The notes under the pieces: model-generated
The model's database searches: none
Told to the model about the DNA's origin: nothing
The model's input: only the letters and a program-made list of their open reading frames with translations
Program-made: the position numbers and the translations under genes
Assembly (NCBI RefSeq): GCF_959608125.1
Contig: NZ_CAUHPG010000004.1
Location: 1 to 64,000, forward strand
Source of the DNA: an uncultured Slackia sp.
GTDB taxonomy: Bacteria > Actinomycetota > Coriobacteriia > Coriobacteriales > Eggerthellaceae
Length of the DNA stretch: 64,000 nucleotides
Direction: 5' to 3'
Shown here: positions 8,963 to 16,658 of the stretch, one piece after another
Numbering within the stretch: position 1 is the first letter of the stretch
Layout of the letters: each line of letters begins with the position of its first letter

Positions 8963-9219
8963 GCGGGAATTTGAACTTTTTTTCGGAATAGTTCGCGCAA
9001 GCATCGAAGCAAGGAGAAAGCGGCGCTGCAACAGCGCGGGGAAAGGCCGCACCACGGGCGATTCTCCTCCGACGACCGCCCCGCGAGCACCGTCCGTGAC
9101 GATACATCCGCGCAGGCGATCTTCCGAAGAAGGATGCCGATCCGCGTAAGACTGCGGCATCGGCCGTCCCTCTTTTGCAAGGCAGACGATTGCACATAAA
9201 GAACGATGTGTCGAAAACG

Positions 9220-9245
9220 AAAAACGCCGCTCTTTCGAGCGGCGC
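9220..9245 (-). terminator. Terminator of tRNA-Ala copy 2
   Basis: The hairpin and T-run are the same as in copy 1. Confidence 0.8.
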
Positions 9246-9253
9246 AGAGTTAA

Positions 9254-9329
9254 TGGTGGAGCCTAGGGGGATCGAACCCCTGACCTCATGGCTGCCAGCC
9301 ATGCGCTCTCCCAGCTGAGCTAAGGCCCC
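9254..9329 (-). tRNA. tRNA-Ala (anticodon GGC), copy 2
   Basis: The sequence is identical to copy 1, including encoded CCA. Two copies 448 bp apart raise the dosage of the GCC-reading alanine tRNA, which fits a GC-rich genome. Confidence 0.96.
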
Positions 9330-9382
9330 GTATTGGGTTCCGTGCTTTCGGGTCGCTTCCCTTTCGCGCGGTGCGAGAATTT

Positions 9383-9410
9383 ATTATACGGATTCGAAAA
9401 CGAGAGTCAA
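9383..9410 (-). promoter_or_regulatory. Promoter of tRNA-Ala copy 2
   Basis: TTGACT (9405-9410), a 16-nt spacer and TATAAT (9383-9388) are identical to copy 1. Confidence 0.85.
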
Positions 9411-9447
9411 GCGGGAATTTGAACTTTTTTTCGGAATAGTTCGCGCA

Positions 9448-9790
9448 CGTTCTTTTCGCCCGCTTCGCCCCCCCCCATCCGCTCGCACGCAAGTCTCCAC
9501 GATAGACGGCGATGCACACGAACCGCGATAGCGCGCAAGACGAGCGGAGACCCCCGAAACCCGGAATGCCGTCAGAAGACGCGAGAACGGGCGCTCCGCG
9601 ACCCTGCAGGGCTCGCAAAGGATTCAAAGGCAGCAGTCCGACCGAAAAGCACGAGACTCGCTTCGAACGGCCTCTCTTCCCCTGGCCGACGCCCGAAGCG
9701 CCCTACGAATGAGGATTAGGCTAAGTAGCCACGACGTCCCGCCCGAGAGGACGGCCTCGCCTGACGCATCCGACTTCGAAATCCCGGCAA
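9448..9790. other. Intergenic stretch without a recognised gene
   Basis: About 340 bases lie between the tRNA-Ala promoter and the rplT terminator. They include a short C-tract near 9470. Open frames here have no family features or ribosome sites. I see no RNA gene or repeat. Confidence 0.5.
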
Positions 9791-9818
9791 ACAAAAAGCC
9801 CGCACGAATGCGGGCTTT
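9791..9818 (-). terminator. Terminator of the infC-rpmI-rplT operon
   Basis: A perfect 10-bp stem (9795-9804 with 9809-9818, loop CGAA) is followed by a T-rich tract on the minus strand, 20 nt after the rplT stop. Confidence 0.9.
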
Positions 9819-9837
9819 CCATCGCAAAGAAGCGATG

Positions 9838-10194
9838 TTACTTCAGCGCGGCCTTGGCGACCTCGACGAGCTGAGCGAAAGCGTCAGGATCGGAGACGGC
9901 CATGTCGGCGAGAACCTTACGGTCGAGCTCGACGCCGGCCTTCTTGAGGCCGTTCATGAACACGGAGTAAGACAGACCGTTGATGCGAGCTGCAGCGTTG
10001 ATACGGGTGATCCAGAGACGACGGATGTCGCGCTTCTTGTTGCGACGGTCGCGGTACTGGTACTGGAGCGAGTGCTGGACCTGCTCTTTAGCAGCACGAT
10101 AGGTACGAGACTTCGCGCCATAGTAGCCTTTTGCACGGCCGAGGATGACACGACGCTTTTTATGGGCGGAAACTGCGCGCTTAACACGAGGCAT
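9838..10194 (-). CDS. rplT: 50S ribosomal protein L20
   Basis: This 118-residue basic protein binds 23S rRNA early in 50S assembly. It has the family's MPRVKRAVSAHKKRR start, the YYGAKSRTYRAAKEQ segment and RRLWITRINAAAR. It is the last gene of infC-rpmI-rplT, 17 nt after rpmI, and ends at a strong terminator. In other bacteria L20 represses its own operon through the leader. Confidence 0.98.
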   Translation of the reverse strand: MPRVKRAVSAHKKRRVILGRAKGYYGAKSRTYRAAKEQVQHSLQYQYRDRRNKKRDIRRLWITRINAAARINGLSYSVFMNGLKKAGVELDRKVLADMAVSDPDAFAQLVEVAKAALK

Positions 10195-10211
10195 TGAGTA
10201 TCACTCCTTGC

Positions 10212-10409
10212 TTATCGAATACCGAGGTTCTTACCGACGACCTTGCGGTCAGCTGCGGCGAGTTCGGTCTCATGACGGAAATTACGGATGCGCTTGGGGC
10301 TCTTCTTGGTCTTGATGTGGCTCTTGAAAGCCTTGGCACGCATGATCTTGCCAGAGCCGGTGACGCGGAAGCGCTTGGCAGTGCCCTTGTGAGTCTTCAT
10401 CTTAGGCAT
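10212..10409 (-). CDS. rpmI: 50S ribosomal protein L35
   Basis: This 65-residue L35 starts MPKMKTHKGTAKRFR and has the usual basic composition and a KRIRNFRHET segment. It is the middle gene of the infC-rpmI-rplT operon, which is conserved across bacteria. Confidence 0.97.
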   Translation of the reverse strand: MPKMKTHKGTAKRFRVTGSGKIMRAKAFKSHIKTKKSPKRIRNFRHETELAAADRKVVGKNLGIR

Positions 10410-10448
10410 GACGTATGTCCTTTCTTCTACCGATTCGACGCCGCAGGT

Positions 10449-10997
10449 TTATTTGGCGTCTTTCTCTGCTGCCTTTTTCGCACTTGCCGGCAGCGGGGCA
10501 ATAAGCATGTGCATGTTGCGACCTTCCATCTTGGGCGCATTCTCGATAACGGCGACGTCTTTCAGGTCGTCAGCCAAACGCTCGAGAATGGAAAGGCCTT
10601 GTTCGGGGTGAGCCATCTCGCGACCGCGGAACATGATCGTGATCTTCACCTTGGCGCCGCCCTCCAAGAAGCGAAGAACGTGCTTCTTCTTGGTTGTGTA
10701 GTCGCCGACGTCGATCTTGGGACGGAATTTCATTTCCTTGATTTCGATCTTCGTCTGGTTCTTGCGAGCCTGCTTCGCCTTGATGGCCTGGTCGTATTTG
10801 AACTTACCGTAGTCCATGATGCGGCATACGGGCGGTTCTGCATTCGGGGCGATCTCGACGAGGTCGAGACCCTGACCGTCGGCGATGCGCTGAGCTTCGC
10901 GCGTGTTGAAGATACCCATCTGCGATCCGTCGTAGCCGATCAAGCGGCATTCACGGGTGCGGATTTCGTCGTTGAGCCTGGGCTCCTGAGCTGCTAT
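10449..10997 (-). CDS. infC: Translation initiation factor IF-3, apparently with an AUA start codon
   Basis: IF-3 binds the 30S subunit, checks start-codon pairing and prevents premature 70S formation. The frame has the N-domain (EPRLNDEIRTREC, MGIFNTREAQRIA), the linker and the C-domain (KEMKFRPKIDVGDY, KVKITIMFRGREM). A perfect AGGAGGTG (11004-11011) is best spaced for the in-frame ATA at 10997, giving 182 residues beginning AAQEPRLNDEIR, where IF-3 proteins normally begin. An in-frame GTG at 11006 overlaps the ribosome site itself, and an ATG at 11075 lies upstream of a terminator hairpin. A rare start codon on infC is known in E. coli (AUU), where it lets IF-3 repress its own translation. 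Confidence 0.93.
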   Translation of the reverse strand: MAAQEPRLNDEIRTRECRLIGYDGSQMGIFNTREAQRIADGQGLDLVEIAPNAEPPVCRIMDYGKFKYDQAIKAKQARKNQTKIEIKEMKFRPKIDVGDYTTKKKHVLRFLEGGAKVKITIMFRGREMAHPEQGLSILERLADDLKDVAVIENAPKMEGRNMHMLIAPLPASAKKAAEKDAK

Positions 10998-11044
10998 CGC
11001 GCTCACCTCCTCTTTCTCTCGCTTGCGCGAGTTCGTCGCTGCAA

Positions 11045-11072
11045 CAAAAAAACCCTGCGCATAGCGACAGGG
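11045..11072 (-). terminator. Attenuator-like terminator in the infC leader
   Basis: On the minus strand CCCTG...CAGGG pairs, with an inner CGC/GCG and one bulge. It is followed by seven T residues, about 50 nt before the infC start and about 85 nt after the likely transcription start. This is the position of the known infC-rpmI-rplT attenuators in Gram-positive bacteria. Confidence 0.7.
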
Positions 11073-11161
11073 CACGAAAATGCGAAAACATATTCTTGCG
11101 ACCCATCAGCTTGCGCCGAACTAGGCGGAGAGCTCATGCTCCCTCTTGAAACAGCTCGGAT

Positions 11162-11189
11162 ATCATAGCACAGCGCGAACGCTTTGCAA
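11162..11189 (-). promoter_or_regulatory. Promoter of the infC operon
   Basis: TTGCAA (11184-11189), a 16-nt spacer and TATGAT (11162-11167) lie on the minus strand. They give a leader of about 155 nt before the IF-3 start. Confidence 0.65.
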
Positions 11190-11324
11190 GCGATTCTCCT
11201 TATTTCTTGAAAATCGCTTTCGTACGACGTCGAAAGGCGCCTCCGAACGCCTCGTACCGATGCATCGCGCCCACAGGCCGCGCGCCGGCCTATCATGGCC
11301 GAAGGAAACGGCGAAAGGAACGCG

Positions 11325-12122
11325 ATGGAACGGGTCGACTGTCATACCCATACCGTCTATTCGGACGGGACGAGCACGCTCGGGCAGAACGCGGCGGCAG
11401 CGGCGGCGCGCAACGTGACGACGATCGCCTGCACCGACCACCTGGCCCACCCCGCATTCATGGACTGCGCCATCGACGAGGGGCGCATCGCCGACCTGTC
11501 GCGCGACATCGCCCGATGCCGCGAAGCGCACCCCGAACTCGATATCGTCTTCGGATTCGAGGCCGACTGGTACGAGGGATGCGAGCGCGATATCGAAGCC
11601 GTGCGCGGAGATGCGACGTTTCTGCTCGGCTCGGTCCATTACCTCGGCGAATACGCCGTCGATTGGCTCGGAGACATGCGTATCTGGGACGAAGCGGGGC
11701 CCGACGAAGTATGGCGACGCTACGTCGACGACTGGTGTCTGGCATGCTTTTGCCCCGTCGGATTCGATTCGATGGCCCATCCCGACTTGGTGCGCCTTTT
11801 CGAAAAGAGCGGCTACGCCCCCTCGATCGACCTCGCGCCGCTTTGGGACGAGATGGCACAGGCCGCCCGCGACGCAGGCGTGCGTGTCGAGGTTTCGACG
11901 GCCGGCCTGCGCAAGCCGCTGCGCGACTTCTATCCTGCCCTCGGTCTGCTCGAGCGCTTCTGCGCGGCGGGCGTCGCGATCACCGTCGGGTCGGACGCCC
12001 ACGAAGCGTCGTTTGTGGGGGCCGGCATAGAATCGGCCTACGCCTACGCCCGTCGCGCGGGATACAGAAGCATCGACGTTCCCCTTCCCGAAGGAGGATG
12101 GCGCAGCATCCCGATTCTTTAA
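11325..12122 (+). CDS. hisJ: Histidinol-phosphatase, PHP family (HisJ/HisK type)
   Basis: The enzyme dephosphorylates L-histidinol phosphate, the step before HisD. The PHP metal-binding motif VDCHTHTVYSDG stands at the N-terminus. Further metal ligands are in CTDHLAHP, GFEADWYEG, LGSVHYL, MAHPDLVR and GSDAHE. The start at 11325 has AAAGGA 6 nt upstream; an ATG ten codons earlier has no such site. The product is 265 residues. The gene runs convergently into hisE (11-nt gap) and completes the pathway next to the nine-gene his operon, which otherwise lacks a histidinol phosphatase. That context makes histidine synthesis the likely role. Confidence 0.9.
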   Translation: MERVDCHTHTVYSDGTSTLGQNAAAAAARNVTTIACTDHLAHPAFMDCAIDEGRIADLSRDIARCREAHPELDIVFGFEADWYEGCERDIEAVRGDATFLLGSVHYLGEYAVDWLGDMRIWDEAGPDEVWRRYVDDWCLACFCPVGFDSMAHPDLVRLFEKSGYAPSIDLAPLWDEMAQAARDAGVRVEVSTAGLRKPLRDFYPALGLLERFCAAGVAITVGSDAHEASFVGAGIESAYAYARRAGYRSIDVPLPEGGWRSIPIL

Positions 12123-12133
12123 GAAAATACAGG

Positions 12134-12451
12134 TCAGCGAGCCCTTGCATCAAGCTCGCCCGCGAGCTCGTCGAGCGTCACCCCGTTGCCCGCAAGAACC
12201 ACCAGCAGGTGATACACCAGGTCGGCCGCTTCGTATCGGATATGATCGTGGTCTCGGTCCTTGCACGCGAGCGCAACCTCGCATGCCTCTTCGACCACCT
12301 TTTTCAGCGGCTCGTCGGGGTTTCCCTGCAACAGACGGGCCGTATAGCCCTCGGCGGGGTCGGCCGCACGTCGCCTCTCGATCACGTCCCACAGCCCTTC
12401 GAGGGTCGCGCCGATATCTCCCGGCTTCACGTTCTGCGTTCGCTCTCCCAT
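12134..12451 (-). CDS. hisE: Phosphoribosyl-ATP pyrophosphatase
   Basis: HisE hydrolyses PR-ATP to PR-AMP (step 2). The 105-residue all-helical MazG-like protein has the motif KVVEEACEVALA and the metal-binding segment YEAADLVYHLLVVL. It is the last gene of the his operon, 4 nt after hisI. HisE and HisI are separate here, not fused as in many enterobacteria. Confidence 0.95.
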   Translation of the reverse strand: MGERTQNVKPGDIGATLEGLWDVIERRRAADPAEGYTARLLQGNPDEPLKKVVEEACEVALACKDRDHDHIRYEAADLVYHLLVVLAGNGVTLDELAGELDARAR

Positions 12452-12455
12452 GCCT

Positions 12456-12782
12456 CTACCCTTCTATCGTATTGAAGAAGCACGACCGCGCGCCCGTATG
12501 GCACGCAGGCCCCGCCGCATCCACTTCGACGAGCAGCGCGTCCCGGTCGCAATCGGCGCGCACCGAAAGCACGCGTTGCGTGTTGCCGCTCGTCGCGCCC
12601 TTGTTCCACAACTCCAGGCGCGAACGCGACCAGAACCACGTCGTACCCGTCTCGAGCGTCAACCGAAGCGATTCCTCGCTCATCCATGCCATCATGAGCA
12701 CCTCGCCGGTGCCATGCTGCTGCACGATCGCGGGAATGAGGCCGCGATCGTCGTATTTCAATCCGAGCAGGGAAACGTCCAT
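12456..12782 (-). CDS. hisI: Phosphoribosyl-AMP cyclohydrolase
   Basis: HisI opens the adenine ring of PR-AMP (step 3). The protein has 108 residues with LKYDDRGLIPAIVQQ, MMAWMSEESL, the WSRSRLELWNKGATSGN block and zinc-ligand cysteines in the DCDRDALLVEV and ACHTGARSCF segments. It lies between hisF and hisE in the operon. Confidence 0.96.
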   Translation of the reverse strand: MDVSLLGLKYDDRGLIPAIVQQHGTGEVLMMAWMSEESLRLTLETGTTWFWSRSRLELWNKGATSGNTQRVLSVRADCDRDALLVEVDAAGPACHTGARSCFFNTIEG

Positions 12783-12792
12783 GCCCTCCTCC

Positions 12793-13575
12793 TTAGAAAT
12801 CCATCCTCACGGGAATGCCCTGGCCGTCGAGGTATTCCTTCACTTGGCGGATGCTGAACGTGCCGAAATGAAACACGCTCGCCGCGAGCACCGCGTCGGC
12901 CTCGCCGTCGACGATGCCCTCGGCGAAATGCTCGAGCGACCCGACGCCGCCCGACGCGATGACGGGTATGGGGACGGCGCGAGAAACCGCCCTGGTCAGC
13001 GCGATGTCGAAGCCGTCTTCGGTGCCGTCGCGGTCCATCGACGTCAACAAGATCTCGCCCGCGCCGCGACGGGCGGCCTCTTCGGCCCATCGCAGCGCGT
13101 CGAGACCCGTCGCATTGCGGCCGCCGGCCGTGTAGACCTCCCAGCGGTCGGCTCCCGGAGCCCCTGGAGCGCCGACGCGCTTCGCATCGATGGCGCATAC
13201 CACCGCCTGACTTCCGAACGCTGCGGCGGCGGCCGTTATCAGCGACGGGTCGGCGACCGCGGCCGAATTCAGCGAAAGCTTGTCGGCGCCCGCGGCCGCC
13301 ATCCTGCGCATGCCGGCGATATCGCGGAATCCTCCGCCGACCGTGTACGGAATGGAAAGCCTCTCGGCCGCATGGGCCGCCATGTCGATGGTGGTCGCGC
13401 GGCGGTCGCTCGTCGCGGTGATATCGAGAAACACCACTTCGTCGGCGCCCTCTTCGTCGTAGAACCGCGCGAGCTCGACGGGGTCTCCCGCATCGCGCAG
13501 CCCTTCGAAATTGACGCCCTTGACGACGCGGCCGTCCTTCACGTCGAGGCACGGTATGACGCGTTTGGTCAGCAT
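12793..13575 (-). CDS. hisF: Imidazole glycerol phosphate synthase, cyclase subunit
   Basis: This (beta/alpha)8 barrel uses ammonia from HisH to form imidazole glycerol phosphate and AICAR. Catalytic Asp residues are in IPCLDVKDGRVVKG and in LTSMDRDGTEDGFD; phosphate is held by GGGFRD and ASGGVGS. The start at 13575 (MLTKRVIPCLDV) has AAAGGAG upstream and overlaps the hisA stop by 7 nt. The product is 260 residues. A much longer frame continues upstream but belongs to hisA's region and is not coding. Confidence 0.96.
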   Translation of the reverse strand: MLTKRVIPCLDVKDGRVVKGVNFEGLRDAGDPVELARFYDEEGADEVVFLDITATSDRRATTIDMAAHAAERLSIPYTVGGGFRDIAGMRRMAAAGADKLSLNSAAVADPSLITAAAAAFGSQAVVCAIDAKRVGAPGAPGADRWEVYTAGGRNATGLDALRWAEEAARRGAGEILLTSMDRDGTEDGFDIALTRAVSRAVPIPVIASGGVGSLEHFAEGIVDGEADAVLAASVFHFGTFSIRQVKEYLDGQGIPVRMDF

Positions 13576-14327
13576 GGCACGCTCCTTTCCTCGCCGCAGG
13601 CTGCGGCGAGCGCGCCTTCGAGCGAAAACGCGCCCTCGTAGAGCGCCCGTCCGGCGATGCAGCCTTCGATGACGTCGGAGCCCTCGCGCGCGAGCTCCTC
13701 TACATCGGACAGCGAGGCGATGCCGCCCGAGGCGACGACGGGAAAGCCCGCCGCTTCGGCGATGCGGCGATAGGCGGAAACGTCGATGCCCGATTGCATG
13801 CCGTCGCGGGCGATGTCGGTGAACACAAGATGCCTGAAACCCGCATCGGCCAGGCGCGCGACCAAATCGAGCGCCGAAACGCCCGCGCCCTCGCGCCATC
13901 CGTCCACCTTGACCACGCCGTCGCGCGCGGCGACGTCGGCGGTCAAAAGCGCTCCGTATCGAGCCGCTGCCTGGGACGCGAACGCCGCATCGCGCACGAT
14001 CGCCGTGCCAAGCGCGATGCGCGATGCGCCCGCCAAAGCAAGCTCGTCGATGCGCTCGAGGCTTCGCACGCCGCCGCCGACGTCCACCTTGAGCGACCCG
14101 AGCGCGCAGATTTCCTCGATAGCCGCCCGATTGGCCGCACGCACTGCCTCGCTTTCGCCGAATGCGGCCGACAGGTCGACGACATGGACCCATTCGGCGC
14201 CGCGTCGGGCGAACTCCGCGGCGACCGATGCGGGGTCGTCGCTATAAACCTTCATGCGAGCACGGTCGCCCCGTTCGAGACGCACGACCCGCCCCTCGAT
14301 CAAATCGATTGCAGGAAAGAGAATCAA
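13569..14327 (-). CDS. hisA: ProFAR isomerase, TTG start
   Basis: HisA carries out the Amadori isomerisation of ProFAR to PRFAR. The barrel motifs are LFPAIDLIEGRVVRL with the catalytic Asp, VDVGGGVRS, and FTDIARDGMQSG with the second catalytic Asp. The start is inferred as TTG at 14327, giving MILFPAID. It has AAAGGAG 7 nt upstream and its last two bases form part of the hisH TGA stop (TTGA overlap). No ATG is available near the conserved N-terminus. The product is 252 residues. Being a HisA and not a PriA dual enzyme fits the order in this operon, though trp genes are not visible here to test that. Confidence 0.93.
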   Translation of the reverse strand: MILFPAIDLIEGRVVRLERGDRARMKVYSDDPASVAAEFARRGAEWVHVVDLSAAFGESEAVRAANRAAIEEICALGSLKVDVGGGVRSLERIDELALAGASRIALGTAIVRDAAFASQAAARYGALLTADVAARDGVVKVDGWREGAGVSALDLVARLADAGFRHLVFTDIARDGMQSGIDVSAYRRIAEAAGFPVVASGGIASLSDVEELAREGSDVIEGCIAGRALYEGAFSLEGALAAACGEERSVPC

Positions 14328-14980
14328 TGCAACGCTCCTTTCCCTTCGGCGCCATTGACGATATCGACGAAATTGCACAGCACCTCGTGCCCGCGATGCG
14401 ACGATTTTTCGGGATGGAACTGGCACCCGAAAACGAGGTCGCGCGCCACGGCGGCGGGAAACGCCGATCCGTACGCGCAACGGCACGACACGACGTCATC
14501 GCTTTCGGGGCGCGCCACGTACGAATGAGTGAAATAGAAATGCGCGCCATCCGGCACGCCGGCGAACAGCGGCCCGGCGCATTCTGTCATGGACACGTCG
14601 TCCCATCCCACGTGCGGCACCTTGAGGCCGGGCGCTTCGAGGCGCACGCACGAGCCCCTCAAGACACCGAGCCCCGCAACGACCTCGCCTTCGGGCGCGC
14701 CCTCTTCGCCGCCCTCGAAAAGAAGCTGCATACCCAAACAGATTCCCAGGAACGGACGCTGCGCCTCGATGGCTGAAAGCACGGCGTCGGCCTGACCGCT
14801 TTCCGCCATGAACGCCGCGGCGTCGGCGAAACTTCCCACCCCTGGCAGCACCACGGCGTCGGCTGATGCGATCGCATGCGGGTCGTCGGACACGCGCGCG
14901 CGGGCGCCTGCGGCCTCGAGGCCTCGTTTGGCCGACATCAGATTTCCCTTGTGATAGTCGACCACGACGATTTCCGCCAT
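14324..14980 (-). CDS. hisH: Imidazole glycerol phosphate synthase, glutaminase subunit
   Basis: This class I glutamine amidotransferase supplies ammonia to HisF. The triad is visible: Cys in LGICLGMQLLFEG, and His and Glu in GCQFHPEKSSH. The N-terminus is VVVDYHKGNLMSAKRGLEAAG, and GVGSF forms the oxyanion region. The protein has 218 residues. It overlaps hisA by 4 nt and lies 9 nt after hisB. Confidence 0.96.
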   Translation of the reverse strand: MAEIVVVDYHKGNLMSAKRGLEAAGARARVSDDPHAIASADAVVLPGVGSFADAAAFMAESGQADAVLSAIEAQRPFLGICLGMQLLFEGGEEGAPEGEVVAGLGVLRGSCVRLEAPGLKVPHVGWDDVSMTECAGPLFAGVPDGAHFYFTHSYVARPESDDVVSCRCAYGSAFPAAVARDLVFGCQFHPEKSSHRGHEVLCNFVDIVNGAEGKGALH

Positions 14981-14989
14981 AGCAGCTCC

Positions 14990-15574
14990 TTACAACGATC
15001 CCTTCGTGGAAGGCACGCCTTTGACGCGAGGATCGTATTCGGCCGCTTCGCGCAAGGCACGGGCGCATGCCTTGAACGCCGCCTCGACGATATGGTGCCC
15101 GTTTTCTCCGCATACAAGACGCACGTGCAGCGTCACGCCGGCCTCGCGCGCGAACCCGATGAAGAATTCCTTCGCAAGCTGCGCATCGAACGACCCGATA
15201 CGCTCGACCCCGGGGTCGGCCTCGTAAAACGCCTGACCACGCCTGGAAATATCGACGCTCGCCATGACGAGGGCCTCGTCCATGGGGACGAACGCGACAC
15301 CGAAGCGACGAATCCCCTCCTTGTCGCCGAGCGCATCGCGAAACGCGCGGCCCAAGACGATTCCCACGTCTTCGACGGTGTGATGGTCGTCGACCCGCAC
15401 GTCGCCGCGCGCTTTGATGTCGGCATCGAAGCACCCGTGCCTGACGAATGCGTCGAGCACGTGGTCGAAGAAGCCGACGCCCGTGTCGATCGCCGCGTCA
15501 CCCGCCCCGTCGAGGCAAAGCGAAGCTTTGATCGAAGTCTCGGACGTGACGCGTTCGATCATCGACGTTCTCAT
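14990..15574 (-). CDS. hisB: Imidazoleglycerol-phosphate dehydratase
   Basis: This is the monofunctional dehydratase (194 residues) that makes imidazole acetol phosphate. The two His-rich manganese motifs are FDHVLDAFVRHG / DDHHTVEDVGI and GENGHHIVEAAFKA. The phosphatase domain of enterobacterial HisB is absent, consistent with the separate PHP phosphatase at 11325. It overlaps hisC by 4 nt (ATGA). Confidence 0.97.
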   Translation of the reverse strand: MRTSMIERVTSETSIKASLCLDGAGDAAIDTGVGFFDHVLDAFVRHGCFDADIKARGDVRVDDHHTVEDVGIVLGRAFRDALGDKEGIRRFGVAFVPMDEALVMASVDISRRGQAFYEADPGVERIGSFDAQLAKEFFIGFAREAGVTLHVRLVCGENGHHIVEAAFKACARALREAAEYDPRVKGVPSTKGSL

Positions 15575-16653
15575 GACGACTCCTTTCCGAGAAGGGACAG
15601 CGCGTCGATCACGCGGTCGTTCTCCTGCGGGGTGCCCACGGTGATGCGCAGGCAGTCCCCAAGAAGCGGATCACGTGAGAAATCCCTCGTCAGAATGGAG
15701 AATTCGTCACGCAGCCTCATATAGGCCTCGTGCGCATGCGGCATGCGGACGAGCACGAAATTGCCCTGGCTCGGCCAGGCTCGCACGCCGTCGACGGCGC
15801 TCAGGGATCGCTCGAGGCGGGTGCGCTCGGCCTTGATCGTCGCGATCGCACCGTCGTAGGCGTCGCGATTCGCCACGACCACGCGGGCCACGGCCTGTCC
15901 GATCGCATCCACCGAATACGGCTGGCGCACCGCAGCGATACCGTCGACCACGCCTTCCGGCGCGAGGAGATACCCGCATCGCACGCCCGCGAGAGCGAAC
16001 GCCTTCGAGAAGGTGCGCAAAACGACCAGGTTGCCGTGATCGCGCATGAGTCCGACGCACGACGCCCCCTCATCGGCGAACTCGACGTACGCCTCGTCCA
16101 CCACGACGATGCCTCGAGCACGCTCGGCAAGCGATGCCACCCATGCGGGGTCGACCGTATTGCCCGTAGGGTTGTTCGGCGACGTGACCATCACGATGTC
16201 GGCGCGCTCGGCGGCGGCTTCGACCGCCGCGTAATCGAGCGAAAAATCGGAGGGGTCGCGCGCAATGGAGAGGACCTCGGTGCCGGTCAGCTTCGCGTAA
16301 AGCGCGTAGATGCTGAACGTCGGAGGGCAGTCGAGCAGCACGCGCCCCGGCCCGCCGAACGCGAGCAGCAGATCGAAGATCAGCTCGTCGCCGCCGTTTC
16401 CCACCACGACCTGGGATCGTTTCACACCGTGCCATGCCGCGATATCGCCGCGCAGCCCATCCGCCAAAGGGTCAGGGTAGCGCTCGAAAGCGACCCCGGC
16501 CACGGCCTCGAGCGCCGCGGCTCGCACACCCTCGGGCATGCCGAAAGGATTCTCGTTCGCGCTGAGCACGATTTCCTGCACGCTCGAACCAGGGTCGTAG
16601 GGCTTAAGACCCGTCAAATCATCGCGCAGGCGGATGCGCGGATCGCCCGCCAT
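15571..16653 (-). CDS. hisC: Histidinol-phosphate aminotransferase
   Basis: This PLP fold-type I aminotransferase forms histidinol phosphate from imidazole acetol phosphate and glutamate. Visible motifs are the N-terminal LSANENPFGMPEGV, NPNNPTG-type TSPNNPTGNTV, VVDEAYVEFAD, and the PLP lysine in FSKAFALAGVRCGYL. The start at 16653 (MAGDPRIRL) was chosen over an ATG 16 codons upstream because it lies just after the hisD stop and aligns with the family N-terminus. The product is 360 residues. Confidence 0.95.
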   Translation of the reverse strand: MAGDPRIRLRDDLTGLKPYDPGSSVQEIVLSANENPFGMPEGVRAAALEAVAGVAFERYPDPLADGLRGDIAAWHGVKRSQVVVGNGGDELIFDLLLAFGGPGRVLLDCPPTFSIYALYAKLTGTEVLSIARDPSDFSLDYAAVEAAAERADIVMVTSPNNPTGNTVDPAWVASLAERARGIVVVDEAYVEFADEGASCVGLMRDHGNLVVLRTFSKAFALAGVRCGYLLAPEGVVDGIAAVRQPYSVDAIGQAVARVVVANRDAYDGAIATIKAERTRLERSLSAVDGVRAWPSQGNFVLVRMPHAHEAYMRLRDEFSILTRDFSRDPLLGDCLRITVGTPQENDRVIDALSLLGKESS

Positions 16654-16658
16654 GACGA

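Larger units (their letters stand above)
8762..8999. repeat. Direct repeat copy 1 (238 bp) containing a complete tRNA-Ala unit
   Basis: Read base by base, 8762-8999 is identical to 9210-9447 (offset 448). The copy includes promoter, tRNA-Ala(GGC) and terminator. Flanks and the 210-bp spacer (9000-9209) are unrelated to each other; nothing else is recognised in that spacer. Confidence 0.93.
9210..9447. repeat. Direct repeat copy 2 (238 bp) containing a complete tRNA-Ala unit
   Basis: This is the identical second copy of 8762-8999. It includes a terminator at 9220-9245, the tRNA, and a promoter with -10 at 9383-9388 and -35 at 9405-9410. Confidence 0.93.

Noticed and set aside
8838..9302. Frames of 154 and 113 residues across the tRNA-Ala repeats
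   Set aside because: They share a C-terminus only because the DNA is duplicated and they cross tRNA genes; they are not coding.
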